DNA from: Halohasta litchfieldiae
Lineage (GTDB): Archaea > Halobacteriota > Halobacteria > Halobacteriales > Haloferacaceae
DNA length: 64,000 nt
Assembly: GCF_002788215.1 (NCBI RefSeq)
Contig: NZ_CP024845.1
Span: 1,860,001-1,924,000, forward strand
Direction of reading: 5' to 3'
This document shows, piece after piece, positions 9,466 through 18,073 of this stretch; position 1 is the first letter of the stretch; every line of letters starts with the position of its first letter. Made by a program: the position numbers and the translations under genes. Under the pieces are notes generated by a model. The model worked only from the letters and a program-made list of their open reading frames with translations. It was not told the origin of the DNA and did no database searches.

Positions 9466-9579
9466 ACCGGCGATTTGTCCACTGACGGCATAAGTCTGCG
9501 TGGATTCGTTTGCTGACAACTACTGACCACTCAGACGGGCTGAAAAATCGTTATTCGAGTCGACATCCCATGATATGGT

Positions 9580-9741
9580 ATGGCAACCACAGCCGACAGC
9601 CAGTCGAAATCAGTGTGTCGACGATGCGGATTCACGGCAGTCTCGGGCAGCGACGACTGGAACCGGATCAGCGCGCCGCCGTTTCGCCGTGTCACACAGT
9701 GTCCGGAGTGTCGTAGTACAGATGTCACCAACCGACAGTAG
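9580..9741 (+). CDS. Small zinc-finger-like protein (two CxxC pairs)
   Basis: A 53-residue protein with Cys13/Cys16 (VCRRCGF) and Cys41/Cys44 (QCPECRS), the spacing of a small zinc ribbon. The order ATTADSQ...CRRCGF...DDWNRI...CPECRSTDV is coherent with a haloarchaeal micro-zinc protein. TATA-like DNA around 9549-9555 is about 28 bp before the ATG. It lies divergent to ridA and ends 14 bp from the convergent ilvA stop. Function unknown; haloarchaeal proteins of this sort are often regulators. Confidence 0.7.
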   Translation: MATTADSQSKSVCRRCGFTAVSGSDDWNRISAPPFRRVTQCPECRSTDVTNRQ

Positions 9742-9755
9742 GGACCGACTACTGA

Positions 9756-10967
9756 CTATTTAAGCACCTCAACCTCGTACCCGTTCGACCGGAGCTCCGC
9801 CAGTAGCTCCGCGGCGTGCTGTGGGCCGTGGGTCTCCAACTCGATCTCGACTTCCGTATCGCTCATCCCGAGTTCCCGAGATGTTCGTTCGTGGTGAATC
9901 GCGTAGATGTTGGCTTGCTGGTTGGCAATAATGTCGATCAGCCCCTGCAGTGCGCCGGGCTGATCTTTGAGCACGGTCGTGATCTTCAGATACCGGCCCA
10001 TCTGGACCAGTCCACGGAGGATCACCGTCGTCAGCACGTTCATATCGATGTTGCCGCCACAGAGCGCGGGGACGATTACCTCATCCTCACGGTACTCAAA
10101 ACGCTCTTCGAGCAGTGCCGACAGCGCAACTGCGCCCGCCCCTTCGACAAGGGTTTTGCTCCGCTCTAAGAGGAGTGTCAGCGCCAGTGCGATCTCCTCG
10201 TCGGAGACGGTTACCACCTCGTCGACCTGCTTTTGAATCACCTCGAACGGCCGCTGGCCGACAGACCGAGTGGCGATCCCATCCGCGACTGTGTCGACGC
10301 TGTCTCTGGTGTGGATCTCACCTTTCTGGAGCGATTGGGCGATGCTTGCGGCTCCCTCGGCCTGCACACCCACTATTCGAACATCGGGACGCTGGGTTTT
10401 GATCGCCGTCGAGATTCCGGCGATGAGTCCACCGCCGCCGATGGGGACGATGACGGTTTCGACCTCCGGGAGTTGATCGAGGATTTCGAGCCCGATAGTT
10501 CCCTGTCCGGCCATCACCGCCTCGTCGTCGAAGGCGTGGACGTACGTCCGATTCTCGCGTTCCTCAATCTCGTGGGCTCGGGCCTGCGCATCATTGTAGT
10601 CAGTACCGTGGAGCACCACGCGGCCACCGTACCGCTGGGTGGCTTTTACTTTCGAGATCGGTGCGTGTTCCGGCATTACAATTGTCGCGTCGACGCCCGC
10701 CCGCGTGGCCGCGAGCGCGACACCCTGGGCGTGATTCCCAGCACTGGCGGTGACGACCCCGGCGTCCTGTTCGGATTCGGTCAGCGTGGCGATTCGGTTG
10801 ATCGCCCCTCGGATTTTGAACGAGCCGGTTCGCTGAAAGTTCTCCAGTTTGAGGTGGACGTCGGCGCCGGTCTGTTCGGAAAACGTATGGGAGTACTCCA
10901 AGGGCGTCTTGCGAGCGACAGCCGACACCCGATCTGTAGCCTCCTGGATCGCTGACAGCGAGAGCAT
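9756..10967 (-). CDS. ilvA: Threonine ammonia-lyase (threonine dehydratase)
   Basis: PLP enzyme converting threonine to 2-oxobutanoate, the entry to isoleucine synthesis or threonine catabolism. The catalytic lysine is in GSFKIRGA, the phosphate-binding glycines are in PIGGGGLIAG, and ASAGNHAQG is also present. The last 80 residues form an ACT domain (YLKITTVLKDQPGALQGLIDIIA) followed by an acidic segment. The 403-residue length fits the catabolic/short type with one ACT domain. GGAGGT sits directly against the ATG with no spacer, so that Shine-Dalgarno-like motif may not act; a weak TATA-like CATTA is about 27 bp upstream. Confidence 0.94.
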   Translation of the reverse strand: MLSLSAIQEATDRVSAVARKTPLEYSHTFSEQTGADVHLKLENFQRTGSFKIRGAINRIATLTESEQDAGVVTASAGNHAQGVALAATRAGVDATIVMPEHAPISKVKATQRYGGRVVLHGTDYNDAQARAHEIEERENRTYVHAFDDEAVMAGQGTIGLEILDQLPEVETVIVPIGGGGLIAGISTAIKTQRPDVRIVGVQAEGAASIAQSLQKGEIHTRDSVDTVADGIATRSVGQRPFEVIQKQVDEVVTVSDEEIALALTLLLERSKTLVEGAGAVALSALLEERFEYREDEVIVPALCGGNIDMNVLTTVILRGLVQMGRYLKITTVLKDQPGALQGLIDIIANQQANIYAIHHERTSRELGMSDTEVEIELETHGPQHAAELLAELRSNGYEVEVLK

Positions 10968-11152
10968 ACCTCCTTCTCACCGGAGCGACCGCTAATGGAT
11001 TTCGGTGCGTTGCAAAAGGGAATTGGGGAATGCACGCGTGTGACGTGCAACTGGAATAATGGACCGGGACTATAAAAATGTACGGCACGCGGAGTGAAAG
11101 TAAAAAACGCATTACTGCGTCGGGGTAACCACCGGCGTCAGACGGTCGTCAG

Positions 11153-11620
11153 TCAGGAGTCATCGTTGCCCATCTCGACTGGATTTATCTCGATATGGAC
11201 CTCGTTTGTCTCGATATAGTCGACCACCCGGTGGTCGAACGCTCCCGATCCGGGCCAGTCGACGTCCTCGGAGACACCCACCCTGTTCGGAGCACCGATA
11301 TAGACGGCTGCGGTGTCGACATCGAACATCGATCCATCAACCTTGGTTTCGTCTTTTTCCGCACGCGGGGACATCAATACTGGTACCGTGCATCGACAGT
11401 AGAGCCCCCGGTCGACGCCCTCGTAGCCGTCGAGTCGGTCGATCTCCGGCGTTGCCAGCAGCCGACCGGCCACTTGCTCGCCGGGGACGAGCGTGGGATA
11501 TCGGCCGTCGACGCGCTGGAGGCCGTGGCAGACGGCCGGGGGACCGAACCGACACTCATCGAGGAGTGTCGACACCTGTTGGGGATCGGTTAATGTGCCG
11601 TACACGAAGACGACGGTCAT
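11153..11620 (-). CDS. Gamma-glutamylcyclotransferase (AIG2-like) family protein
   Basis: A 155-residue protein of the GGCT/AIG2 fold, which cyclises gamma-glutamyl amino acids or amines to 5-oxoproline in characterised members. The start VVFVYGTLTDP is the family substrate-binding loop, and GRYPTLVPGEQVAGRLLAT and DRLDGYEGVDRGLYCR are also typical. The ATG at 11620 is chosen because the signature begins at once; upstream residues in the frame look non-coding. The gene stands alone between ilvA and a divergent secreted-protein gene. The true substrate is unknown. Confidence 0.85.
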   Translation of the reverse strand: MTVVFVYGTLTDPQQVSTLLDECRFGPPAVCHGLQRVDGRYPTLVPGEQVAGRLLATPEIDRLDGYEGVDRGLYCRCTVPVLMSPRAEKDETKVDGSMFDVDTAAVYIGAPNRVGVSEDVDWPGSGAFDHRVVDYIETNEVHIEINPVEMGNDDS

Positions 11621-11748
11621 GGAGTCTCTTCGGGTAAGATAGCGAAAGTAGCTGTGATTGTTCGCTCCGAATGAGCTAGTAGGCACTGACTACTACCACG
11701 CTGATTCGGTAGATGGGTTTTTGTCTATTCGGATAAGAGTCCCTACAG

Positions 11749-13023
11749 ATGAAACGCCTCCCGCTCGTGATCGCTATCCTCCTGATCACGACCGTTATCG
11801 GTGCTGGTGTAGGTCCGCTATTAGGTGATACCGATAGTGTGGGGCAGGCAGACCCCGTCGACTTCGAGCCGTCATATGCGACACAGGTAACTGAGACGAC
11901 CGAGGCCGACCGTGGGGTCATCAACGTATTGGCAATCCCAACGGGGGACATCGAGCGGAGTGAACTGCGTCGACAGTACGCGGATCTCGGCCCTGCCTCG
12001 GAGTTTGACACTGGCGTGACGACCGACAGACTCGCCACGCGGGCTATCGAACGCCAACTCGAGTCGACGAGCGCCGACGCCGAGCGAGAATCTCAACTCG
12101 ATGCGGAACTCAGCACCGTTGAAGCCGAGGTCGACGGGCTCGAAACCCGTGAACGAACGGCGACACGCGCATTCAGCCGCGGGGAGATCGCCCCACGGGA
12201 GTTCCTGATCGAACTGGCGACGATCCATCTCAAAGCAACTGTACTCAGAGACCGGACAGCCATGTTGGAGTCCCGCGCGTCGACGTTCGACGATGAGCGA
12301 TTCTCGAATAGCCGGTTCCAGCGGATCGAGTACGACCTCCAGATGCTCGAAGGCCCACTCCGAGCCCACGCGGTTGCAGTGCTTCGTGCAGAGCGCCCCG
12401 CCAATCGGATCATGATCGAAACGAGTGACTCCGGAATCGCGCTGACGGCCATCGATGATGGACAGTACATCCGAGAAGTAACCCGAAAAGAACTGCGGAA
12501 AAATGGCACGGGTGAGCTAACCCCCGAGCGGGCCGAGGAACTCACCCAACAGCAGTATCCGACGCTCTGGAACCGATCTACGAGTTGGAGTTCTGCCGGG
12601 CCGGGATCCCTGTTCGTGATGTCTGTCAACTTTGAACAAGGCGGGTTTCAAACATTCATCGATGGACCGTCCGAACGGACGTTTATCGAACATCAACAAC
12701 TGCCGTTGGACACCGTCATTACCGGTTCGGAGACAACGAAGATCCAAGACGGACTGAACGTGACTGTCGAGCAAACCTACGCAGGCGGCCCGTTCCGCCT
12801 CACCGTCACCGACGAGTCGACCGGTGAGCCGGTCGAAGCGACGGTCACTGTCGGCCAAGACGGGCAAGAAAGCCAGACTGTCGGCACCACCGATGCCGAG
12901 GGCGCGCTTTGGGCGCTCAGTCCGCGTGGTACGTTCACGATCACCATCTTCGGTGAAGGTAACTCCGCGGCGTTCATCGACATTACACCACCGGCACCAG
13001 AAACAGTGACCACCGCCGAGTAG
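11749..13023 (+). CDS. Secreted haloarchaeal protein (DUF7096/DUF7094-like)
   Basis: A 424-residue exported protein: signal-peptide-like N-terminus (MKRLPLVIAILLITTVIGAGVG), an acidic ectodomain with a predicted helical segment around residues 100-150, and a C-terminal Ig-like or carboxypeptidase-regulatory-like domain (about 335-410; DESTGEPVEATVTVGQDG...TDAEG). The family resembles haloarchaeal DUF7096 proteins. It stands 41 bp before a type IV pilin-like gene on the same strand, suggesting a surface or pilus-related role, but that gene has its own promoter. Function unknown. Confidence 0.7.
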   Translation: MKRLPLVIAILLITTVIGAGVGPLLGDTDSVGQADPVDFEPSYATQVTETTEADRGVINVLAIPTGDIERSELRRQYADLGPASEFDTGVTTDRLATRAIERQLESTSADAERESQLDAELSTVEAEVDGLETRERTATRAFSRGEIAPREFLIELATIHLKATVLRDRTAMLESRASTFDDERFSNSRFQRIEYDLQMLEGPLRAHAVAVLRAERPANRIMIETSDSGIALTAIDDGQYIREVTRKELRKNGTGELTPERAEELTQQQYPTLWNRSTSWSSAGPGSLFVMSVNFEQGGFQTFIDGPSERTFIEHQQLPLDTVITGSETTKIQDGLNVTVEQTYAGGPFRLTVTDESTGEPVEATVTVGQDGQESQTVGTTDAEGALWALSPRGTFTITIFGEGNSAAFIDITPPAPETVTTAE

Positions 13024-13064
13024 TCCCCAACTATTTTTATATCAAACCGCGGCCAGCCCGCCGT

Positions 13065-13562
13065 ATGTCGTGGTCCCGCCAGTCAGCCGTCACGCATCGA
13101 ACGCGAACAGGGCGAGCCTCAATCCCGGTCATCGGCACTATCGCTCTCGTTGCAGTGACGCTTGTCGTCGCCCTCACGCTGGGGACAGTGGTCCTCGGCC
13201 AGGGGTCGACGCCCGAGCCGGCACCGACGGCCGTGATTGATCTCTCGGTCGACGGCGATACGCTGACGTTCGCACACGAAAGCGGCGAGACTCTAGATGT
13301 TCGGGAACTCTCAGTTCGCATCTCGGTCGACGGGGAACCGCTCGATGACCACCCACCGGTGCCGTTTTTTTCGGCGTCGGGGTTTGAGTCGGGTCCGACA
13401 GGCCCGTTTAATACGGCGAGCGATCCGGAGTGGGAGATCGGCGAGACAGCGAGTCTGACGGTCGCAGACACCAATAGTCCGACACTCGATTCGGGGTCGA
13501 CCGTCTCCGTTCGGATGTATTGGGAGAACAAACCGGTGATTCGAACTGAAACGCAGGTGTAG
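13065..13562 (+). CDS. Type IV pilin-like protein with archaeal pilin N-terminal domain
   Basis: A 165-residue precursor with a basic leader and the class III signal segment RASIPVIGTIALVAVTLVVALTLGTVVLG, matching the haloarchaeal pilin pattern (RxxSPVIG followed by a hydrophobic helix). Prepilin peptidase would cut before the helix, leaving a small beta-rich acidic head domain (to residue 165). A strong TATA box, TTTTTATAT at 13034-13042, is 28 bp before the ATG. It could form a minor adhesion pilus or act as an unassembled surface protein. Confidence 0.85.
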   Translation: MSWSRQSAVTHRTRTGRASIPVIGTIALVAVTLVVALTLGTVVLGQGSTPEPAPTAVIDLSVDGDTLTFAHESGETLDVRELSVRISVDGEPLDDHPPVPFFSASGFESGPTGPFNTASDPEWEIGETASLTVADTNSPTLDSGSTVSVRMYWENKPVIRTETQV

Positions 13563-13586
13563 CAGTGTCTCGGGGAGACTGTGCGG

Positions 13587-14210
13587 CTATTTCTCGGGGA
13601 CAGTCGCAACCGTGGTGATCGCTTTCGGACTCCCCGAACTGGCCTGCTGGATGTGGTGTTCGAACTCGGTGTAACCCGCCTCGGTGAACATCCGGTCGGC
13701 CTCGCTTTCGTCGTAAAACAGCATGATGGCGTCGGCGAGTTTCTGCATCACTTTCGAGTTGGGGTAGTCCGGCCCAACTACCAGCACGCGGCCGCCGGGT
13801 TTGGTGACTCGGCGGAACTCTTCGAGGGCGTCGACGGGGTTGGGCCAGTACTCGATGGAGCCCGACGACCACAGATGGTCGAAACTGTTGTCGGCAAACG
13901 GGAGCCGTTCGGCGTCGCCACGATGGAAGTTGACGTCACCGTTTTTTCCGAACTTTTTGAACGCCTTCTGCATCTGATGAATGGACTGGTCGAGACAGTA
14001 CACCTCATCAGTGTGCTGGAGGAGTCCCTCGGTCGCAAAGCCGGTGCCGCTGCCGACGTCGAGGACTCGGTCGCCGGGCTGGATGGCGAGCCACGACAGC
14101 GCCTCGTCCCGCATCGGTTCGTTCCAGATGAAGGGGTTGATCGTGTCGTAGACTTTCGAGAGATATTTGTAGAACAGGCGGGCGCGGGCCTTGTTCTCAA
14201 GGAGTCCCAT
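13587..14210 (-). CDS. SAM-dependent methyltransferase, quinone-type (MPBQ/UbiE-like)
   Basis: A class I methyltransferase of 207 residues. Motif I is VLDVGSGTGFATEGLL, followed by the acidic ribose-binding residue in YCLDQS, GDAERLPFADNSFDH (motif II region) and LEEFRRVTKPGGRVLVVGP. The N-terminus, FYKYLSKVYDTINPFIWNEPMRDEAL, resembles the archaeal relatives of the plant VTE3 methyl-phytylbenzoquinone methyltransferase, so a menaquinone ring methylation (haloarchaea contain methylated menaquinone) is plausible. That substrate is inference. A TATA-like GTTATTG lies 30 bp upstream. The gene is divergent from the ATP synthase operon. Confidence 0.8.
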   Translation of the reverse strand: MGLLENKARARLFYKYLSKVYDTINPFIWNEPMRDEALSWLAIQPGDRVLDVGSGTGFATEGLLQHTDEVYCLDQSIHQMQKAFKKFGKNGDVNFHRGDAERLPFADNSFDHLWSSGSIEYWPNPVDALEEFRRVTKPGGRVLVVGPDYPNSKVMQKLADAIMLFYDESEADRMFTEAGYTEFEHHIQQASSGSPKAITTVATVPEK

Positions 14211-14320
14211 GTTGACTCATCGTAGGGGTGCCCGGACAATAACGGTGCGGTTTTCTGACCGTTCACTCCAGTTGAGAGAGACGGGACGGTGGGCCAACCG
14301 CCGGACAGTTCCGCAAACAC

Positions 14321-14328
14321 CTTATACG
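14321..14328 (+). promoter_or_regulatory. TATA box of the ATP synthase operon
   Basis: CTTATACG lies 29-36 bp upstream of the two candidate atpH starts (GTG 14354, ATG 14360) and is the only TATA-like element between the divergent methyltransferase gene and atpH. Confidence 0.6.
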
Positions 14329-14359
14329 CAGATGCAGGACATTCGAACGATTAGTGAGT

Positions 14360-14692
14360 ATGCCGAGACCAGACGTTCTCAAACAGATCAAGGAGGCCGA
14401 AACGCGGGCCGACGAGATCATCGCGGAAGCCGAGTCTGACCGTGAGGAGCGGATTGCCGAGGCCAGACAGGAAGCCGACGAGATCCGTGAGTCCGCCCGG
14501 GAAGACGCCGAGGAGCAAGCAACTGACCGCCTTGCGGAGGCCGAGAAGGATATCGAGGCCCGCCGCGAGGAACTCCTCGAAGAGGGCACAGAGACCCGCC
14601 GCGCGCTCGTTGACGACGCCAGCGACCGGATCGACGGCGCCGTAGAGCTCGCACTCGAACACTTCGAGGAGGCTGTCGATGCTCAGACCTGA
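14360..14692 (+). CDS. atpH: A-type ATP synthase subunit H
   Basis: Peripheral-stalk subunit that pairs with subunit E to hold the catalytic head against the membrane stator. The 110-residue protein is almost entirely a charged coiled coil (EAETRADEIIAEAESDREERIAEARQEADEI and onwards). The ATG giving MPRPDVL matches other haloarchaeal starts; an in-frame GTG at 14354 would add two residues and lies nearer the expected leaderless position. First gene of the operon, overlapping atpI by 14 bp. Confidence 0.9.
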   Translation: MPRPDVLKQIKEAETRADEIIAEAESDREERIAEARQEADEIRESAREDAEEQATDRLAEAEKDIEARREELLEEGTETRRALVDDASDRIDGAVELALEHFEEAVDAQT

Positions 14693-16967
14693 GCGGATGA
14701 GCAAGGTCTCGGTGGCCGGCTCCAAACGCGTTTTGGAGTCGACCATCGAGGCAGTCTACGAGATGCGCGTGCTCCACCTCTCGGAGTACGACGAGTCGTG
14801 GGACTCGTTCAACCTCGGACACTCCCTTGAGAGCTCCGAGGAAACAAACGACAAACTCGTCACCGTTCGCGCCCTCGAAAGCATCCTCGATGTAACTGAT
14901 GAGGATGCCGACGAGGAGATCCTCGTCGACGACGAGATGCTGGCAACTGAGCTCTCGTCGCTCCAAGAGACGGTCAACGAACTTGACGACCGGCGAAGCG
15001 AGCTTCGGACACAGCTCCGCGAGCTCGACGAGGAGATCGACGCCGTCGAACCGTTCGCGGATCTCGGGATCGATCTGGATCTGCTTTCGGGCTACGATTC
15101 GCTCGTCGTCAGTGTCGGCCAAGGCAACCGCGAGGCAATCGAGTCGACGCTCGCCGAAAGCGATGGGATCGACACCTTCGATATCATGTCGGGGAGCCGG
15201 ACCCACGCTATCTTCGCCAAACCGACCGCCGACGCCGAGGATGACGTCCTCGCCGACGCGCTCGTGGGCGTCGACTTTGCGACAATCGAGATTCCAGACG
15301 CCGAGGGGAGTCCCGAAGCCTACGTCGAGGAACTCGAAGCCGAAAAAGAGTCGGTTCAGGCCGACCTCGACGAAGTCGAGGCCGAACTGGAATCAATCAA
15401 AGCCAATCAAGCAGGTTTCCTGTTGTCGGCCGAGGAGTATCTCTCCATCGAGGCCCAGAAGAAACAGGCCCCGCTGTCGTTTGCAACGACGAAAAACGCC
15501 TTCGTCGCCGAAGGCTGGATTCCCTCAGAGCGCTACGAGGAGTTCAAAACGACGCTGACCGAGGCCGTCGACGGACCCCTCGACATCGACGAGGTCAAAC
15601 GGGCGCAGTTCAAGTCCGACGGCGACCACCACGTCGAAGATGTCGAGCCCGAGCCGCCGGCCGTCGACGAGGGCGCGACGCCGGAGCAGCCGTCGACTGC
15701 CGAGGAGTCGGCGACCGCAGACGGCGGCGAGAAAGCCCGCACTGATGGCGGTTCGGTCACGATGGGCGACGATACCCCGCCGATTGTGCAGAACAATCCG
15801 GGCATCGTCAAACCGTTCGAAGTCCTGATTCAGGCGGTCAGCCGACCGAACTACAAAGAGTTCGATCCGACGATCATCCTCTTTCTGACGTTCCCGGCAT
15901 TCTTCGGGTTCATGATCGGTGACGTCGGATACGGGATCATCTATTCGGCAATCGGTTACTTCCTCTATGCGAACTATCCGGACAGCCCCGGCTTCCGGAG
16001 CATGGGTGGTGTCACGATTGCTGCCGGACTGTTCACGATACTGTTCGGCTTCCTCTACGGTGAGTTCTTCGGGCTCCACGTGATTGCGACGTACTTCTGG
16101 GAAGGCGTCGTCGGTCTTGCCCACGCACCGATAGAGAAAGGTCTCTCACCGGCTGGTGTCGACTGGGCGACCGGTTGGCTCGTCGTGAGCGTTCTCGTTG
16201 GGATCATGCATCTCAACATCGCGTGGATCTTCGGCTTCTTCGAGGATCTCCAGATACATGACCTCAAACACGCGATCTACGAGAACGGCTCGTGGATCAT
16301 CATGATGAACGCGCTGTGGATCTGGATCTTCAGCGACGCGCTTCGCGGGACCGTCCCCGACTTCATTTTCACGACGTTCTCCGCCGATGGCGTCCTGCCG
16401 CTGGGCTTCACCGGTTTCCCGGCGATGACAGTGTTTGCGACTCCTGTCGGTGATATCACGGCACCACTGCTCGTGTTCTTCCTCGGTCTCGGACTGCTCG
16501 CCTACGGTGAGCCTATCGAGGTCGTGGAATTCCTGAACGTGCTCGTGAACGTGCTGTCGTACACACGACTCGCTGCGGTGCTGCTCGCCAAGGCAGGAAT
16601 GGCCTTCACGGTCAATCTACTGTTCTTCGGCGTCTGGGTCACCGAAACACCGTCGGGCGCTTCGGACTGGCACTTCGGCCTCCAGCACTCACCGGCGTAC
16701 TACGTCGAACAGGGAACCTACCACGGTGAGGAGGTTACCGGCGTCTTGTTCGGCGGGCTCGTCCACGGCGACATCGCGACACTGCTGCTCGGACTGGTCG
16801 TGCTCGTGCTCGGGCACATCCTCGTCCTCGCGCTGGGTGTCACCAGTGCCGGACTGCAGGCAGTGCGTCTCGAGTACGTCGAGTTCTTCAACAAGTTCTT
16901 CGAGGGCGGCGGCCGCGCGTACAACCCGTTCGGCTACGAACGGACCTACACCGCCAGCGAAGACTGA
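14679..16967 (+). CDS. atpI: A-type ATP synthase membrane subunit I (a-subunit homologue)
   Basis: Stator subunit forming the half-channels for ion flow against the proteolipid ring. The soluble N-terminal half (about 1-350) is coiled-coil rich; an acidic low-complexity linker around residues 325-370 is typical of haloarchaea. From about residue 385 there are seven or eight membrane helices, including the segment VEFLNVLVNVLSYTRLAAVLLAKAGMAF that carries the essential arginine (SYTRL). The 762-residue length is normal. The downstream gap of 248 bp before atpK is the only sizeable break in the operon. Confidence 0.96.
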   Translation: MLRPERMSKVSVAGSKRVLESTIEAVYEMRVLHLSEYDESWDSFNLGHSLESSEETNDKLVTVRALESILDVTDEDADEEILVDDEMLATELSSLQETVNELDDRRSELRTQLRELDEEIDAVEPFADLGIDLDLLSGYDSLVVSVGQGNREAIESTLAESDGIDTFDIMSGSRTHAIFAKPTADAEDDVLADALVGVDFATIEIPDAEGSPEAYVEELEAEKESVQADLDEVEAELESIKANQAGFLLSAEEYLSIEAQKKQAPLSFATTKNAFVAEGWIPSERYEEFKTTLTEAVDGPLDIDEVKRAQFKSDGDHHVEDVEPEPPAVDEGATPEQPSTAEESATADGGEKARTDGGSVTMGDDTPPIVQNNPGIVKPFEVLIQAVSRPNYKEFDPTIILFLTFPAFFGFMIGDVGYGIIYSAIGYFLYANYPDSPGFRSMGGVTIAAGLFTILFGFLYGEFFGLHVIATYFWEGVVGLAHAPIEKGLSPAGVDWATGWLVVSVLVGIMHLNIAWIFGFFEDLQIHDLKHAIYENGSWIIMMNALWIWIFSDALRGTVPDFIFTTFSADGVLPLGFTGFPAMTVFATPVGDITAPLLVFFLGLGLLAYGEPIEVVEFLNVLVNVLSYTRLAAVLLAKAGMAFTVNLLFFGVWVTETPSGASDWHFGLQHSPAYYVEQGTYHGEEVTGVLFGGLVHGDIATLLLGLVVLVLGHILVLALGVTSAGLQAVRLEYVEFFNKFFEGGGRAYNPFGYERTYTASED

Positions 16968-17138
16968 CACCTTCGGGGGACTCTCGATGCTGTTTTTTTG
17001 CTTTCGGTAGTCGACCTTCGCTGTCGTAGTCAGTGGCTACCTGAGACGGCGTCATCCGATACGTGTTGGTGTGAACTGTTCGCACGCATTCGGTCGAAAT
17101 CACACTCTATGGCCGCTCCAACCAGCGGTTTTGGGAAG

Positions 17139-17196
17139 CTTTATGACCACGGTACGACCAACAAGAAAATGTTCGGCTACAAGCGAACGCAACTAT
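17139..17196 (+). promoter_or_regulatory. Possible internal promoters before atpK
   Basis: Two TATA-like elements lie in the 248-bp atpI-atpK gap: CTTTATG at 17139-17145 and AACTATAG near 17189-17196, the second about 23-27 bp before atpK. The first is 26 bp before an ATG that opens a 9-codon frame ending at 17197, which may be chance. An extra promoter would allow the proteolipid to be made in excess over other subunits, as its stoichiometry requires. Confidence 0.4.
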
Positions 17197-17215
17197 AGCG
17201 GACAAAACATAATAC

Positions 17216-17470
17216 ATGAGTTTAGAACTTGCATCAGAACTCGGTAGTGTTGTACTACAGAACGGCGGCCCGGCACTCAGCCCAACGGCTGCTGCCGCAC
17301 TCGGTGTCGGTCTCGCGGCGTTCGGTGCTGGCTATGCAGAGCGCGGAATCGGTGCCGCAGCAGTCGGCGCAATGGCCGAAAACGAGGACCTGTTCGTCCG
17401 CGGGCTTATTCTGACAGTCCTGCCCGAGACGCTCGTTATCCTCGCACTCGTCGCTGTGTTCCTGGTTTAA
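17216..17470 (+). CDS. atpK: A-type ATP synthase proteolipid subunit K (c ring)
   Basis: An 84-residue hairpin of two hydrophobic helices that oligomerises into the rotor ring. Helix 1 is the Gly/Ala-rich segment ALGVGLAAFGAGYAERGIGAAAVG. A short polar loop (ENEDLF) follows, then helix 2, GLILTVLPETLVILALVAVFLV, which carries the ion-binding glutamate in LPETL. A single hairpin with one carboxylate is the typical haloarchaeal form. It is preceded by its own possible promoter and followed 21 bp later by atpE. Confidence 0.95.
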   Translation: MSLELASELGSVVLQNGGPALSPTAAAALGVGLAAFGAGYAERGIGAAAVGAMAENEDLFVRGLILTVLPETLVILALVAVFLV

Positions 17471-17491
17471 GCGACTTTTTCCTTTCAACCA

Positions 17492-18073
17492 ATGAGTTTG
17501 GAACAAGTCGCAGACGACATCACAGACGAAGCCCGCGCGCGTGCGGATGAGATTCGCGCGGAGGCCGAGGAGCGCGCCGCGGAGATCATCTCGGAGGCCG
17601 ACGTCGACGCCGAAGAGATAAACGACTCCCGCGCTGCCGAGGTCGACCGTCAGATCGAACAACAGCGCGAACAGGCGCTGTCGAGTGCGAAGCTCGAAGC
17701 CAAACAGCAGCGGCTTGAAGCCCGTCGTGACGTGCTGGGAGACGTCTACGACGCCATCGAGGATGCACTCATTGCGCTCCCCGACGACAAACGCGAAGAG
17801 CTGACCCGCAGCCTGCTCGATGCGGCGGCCGAGGAGTTCGATGACGGAGCCGATGTCTCCGTCTACGGCCGCGCTGACGACGAGCAGCTGATCACATCGA
17901 TCCTTTCGGAGTACGACGGGTTCAGCTACGGCGGGCCACGCGAGTGTCTCGGCGGCGTCGTCGTCGAAAGCGAGACCTCTCGCGTTCGGGTGAACAACAC
18001 CTTCGACTCGATTCTGGATTCGGTCTGGGACGAGCATTTGAAGGAACTATCGGCCCATCTGTTTGAGCAATGA
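17492..18073 (+). CDS. atpE: A-type ATP synthase subunit E
   Basis: Second peripheral-stalk subunit (193 residues). The N-terminal half is a coiled coil rich in Glu, Arg and Ala (ARARADEIRAEAEERAAEIISEAD) that pairs with subunit H. The C-terminal half is a small alpha/beta domain, with GGPRECLGGVVVES typical of the family, that binds the catalytic head. Its stop overlaps the atpC start by 4 bp (ATGA), indicating translational coupling. Confidence 0.95.
   Translation: MSLEQVADDITDEARARADEIRAEAEERAAEIISEADVDAEEINDSRAAEVDRQIEQQREQALSSAKLEAKQQRLEARRDVLGDVYDAIEDALIALPDDKREELTRSLLDAAAEEFDDGADVSVYGRADDEQLITSILSEYDGFSYGGPRECLGGVVVESETSRVRVNNTFDSILDSVWDEHLKELSAHLFEQ

Noticed and set aside
16998..17198. 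66-codon frame in the atpI-atpK gap
   Set aside because: No family resemblance and cysteine/arginine-rich composition unlike haloarchaeal proteins; the region is better read as promoter and leader.
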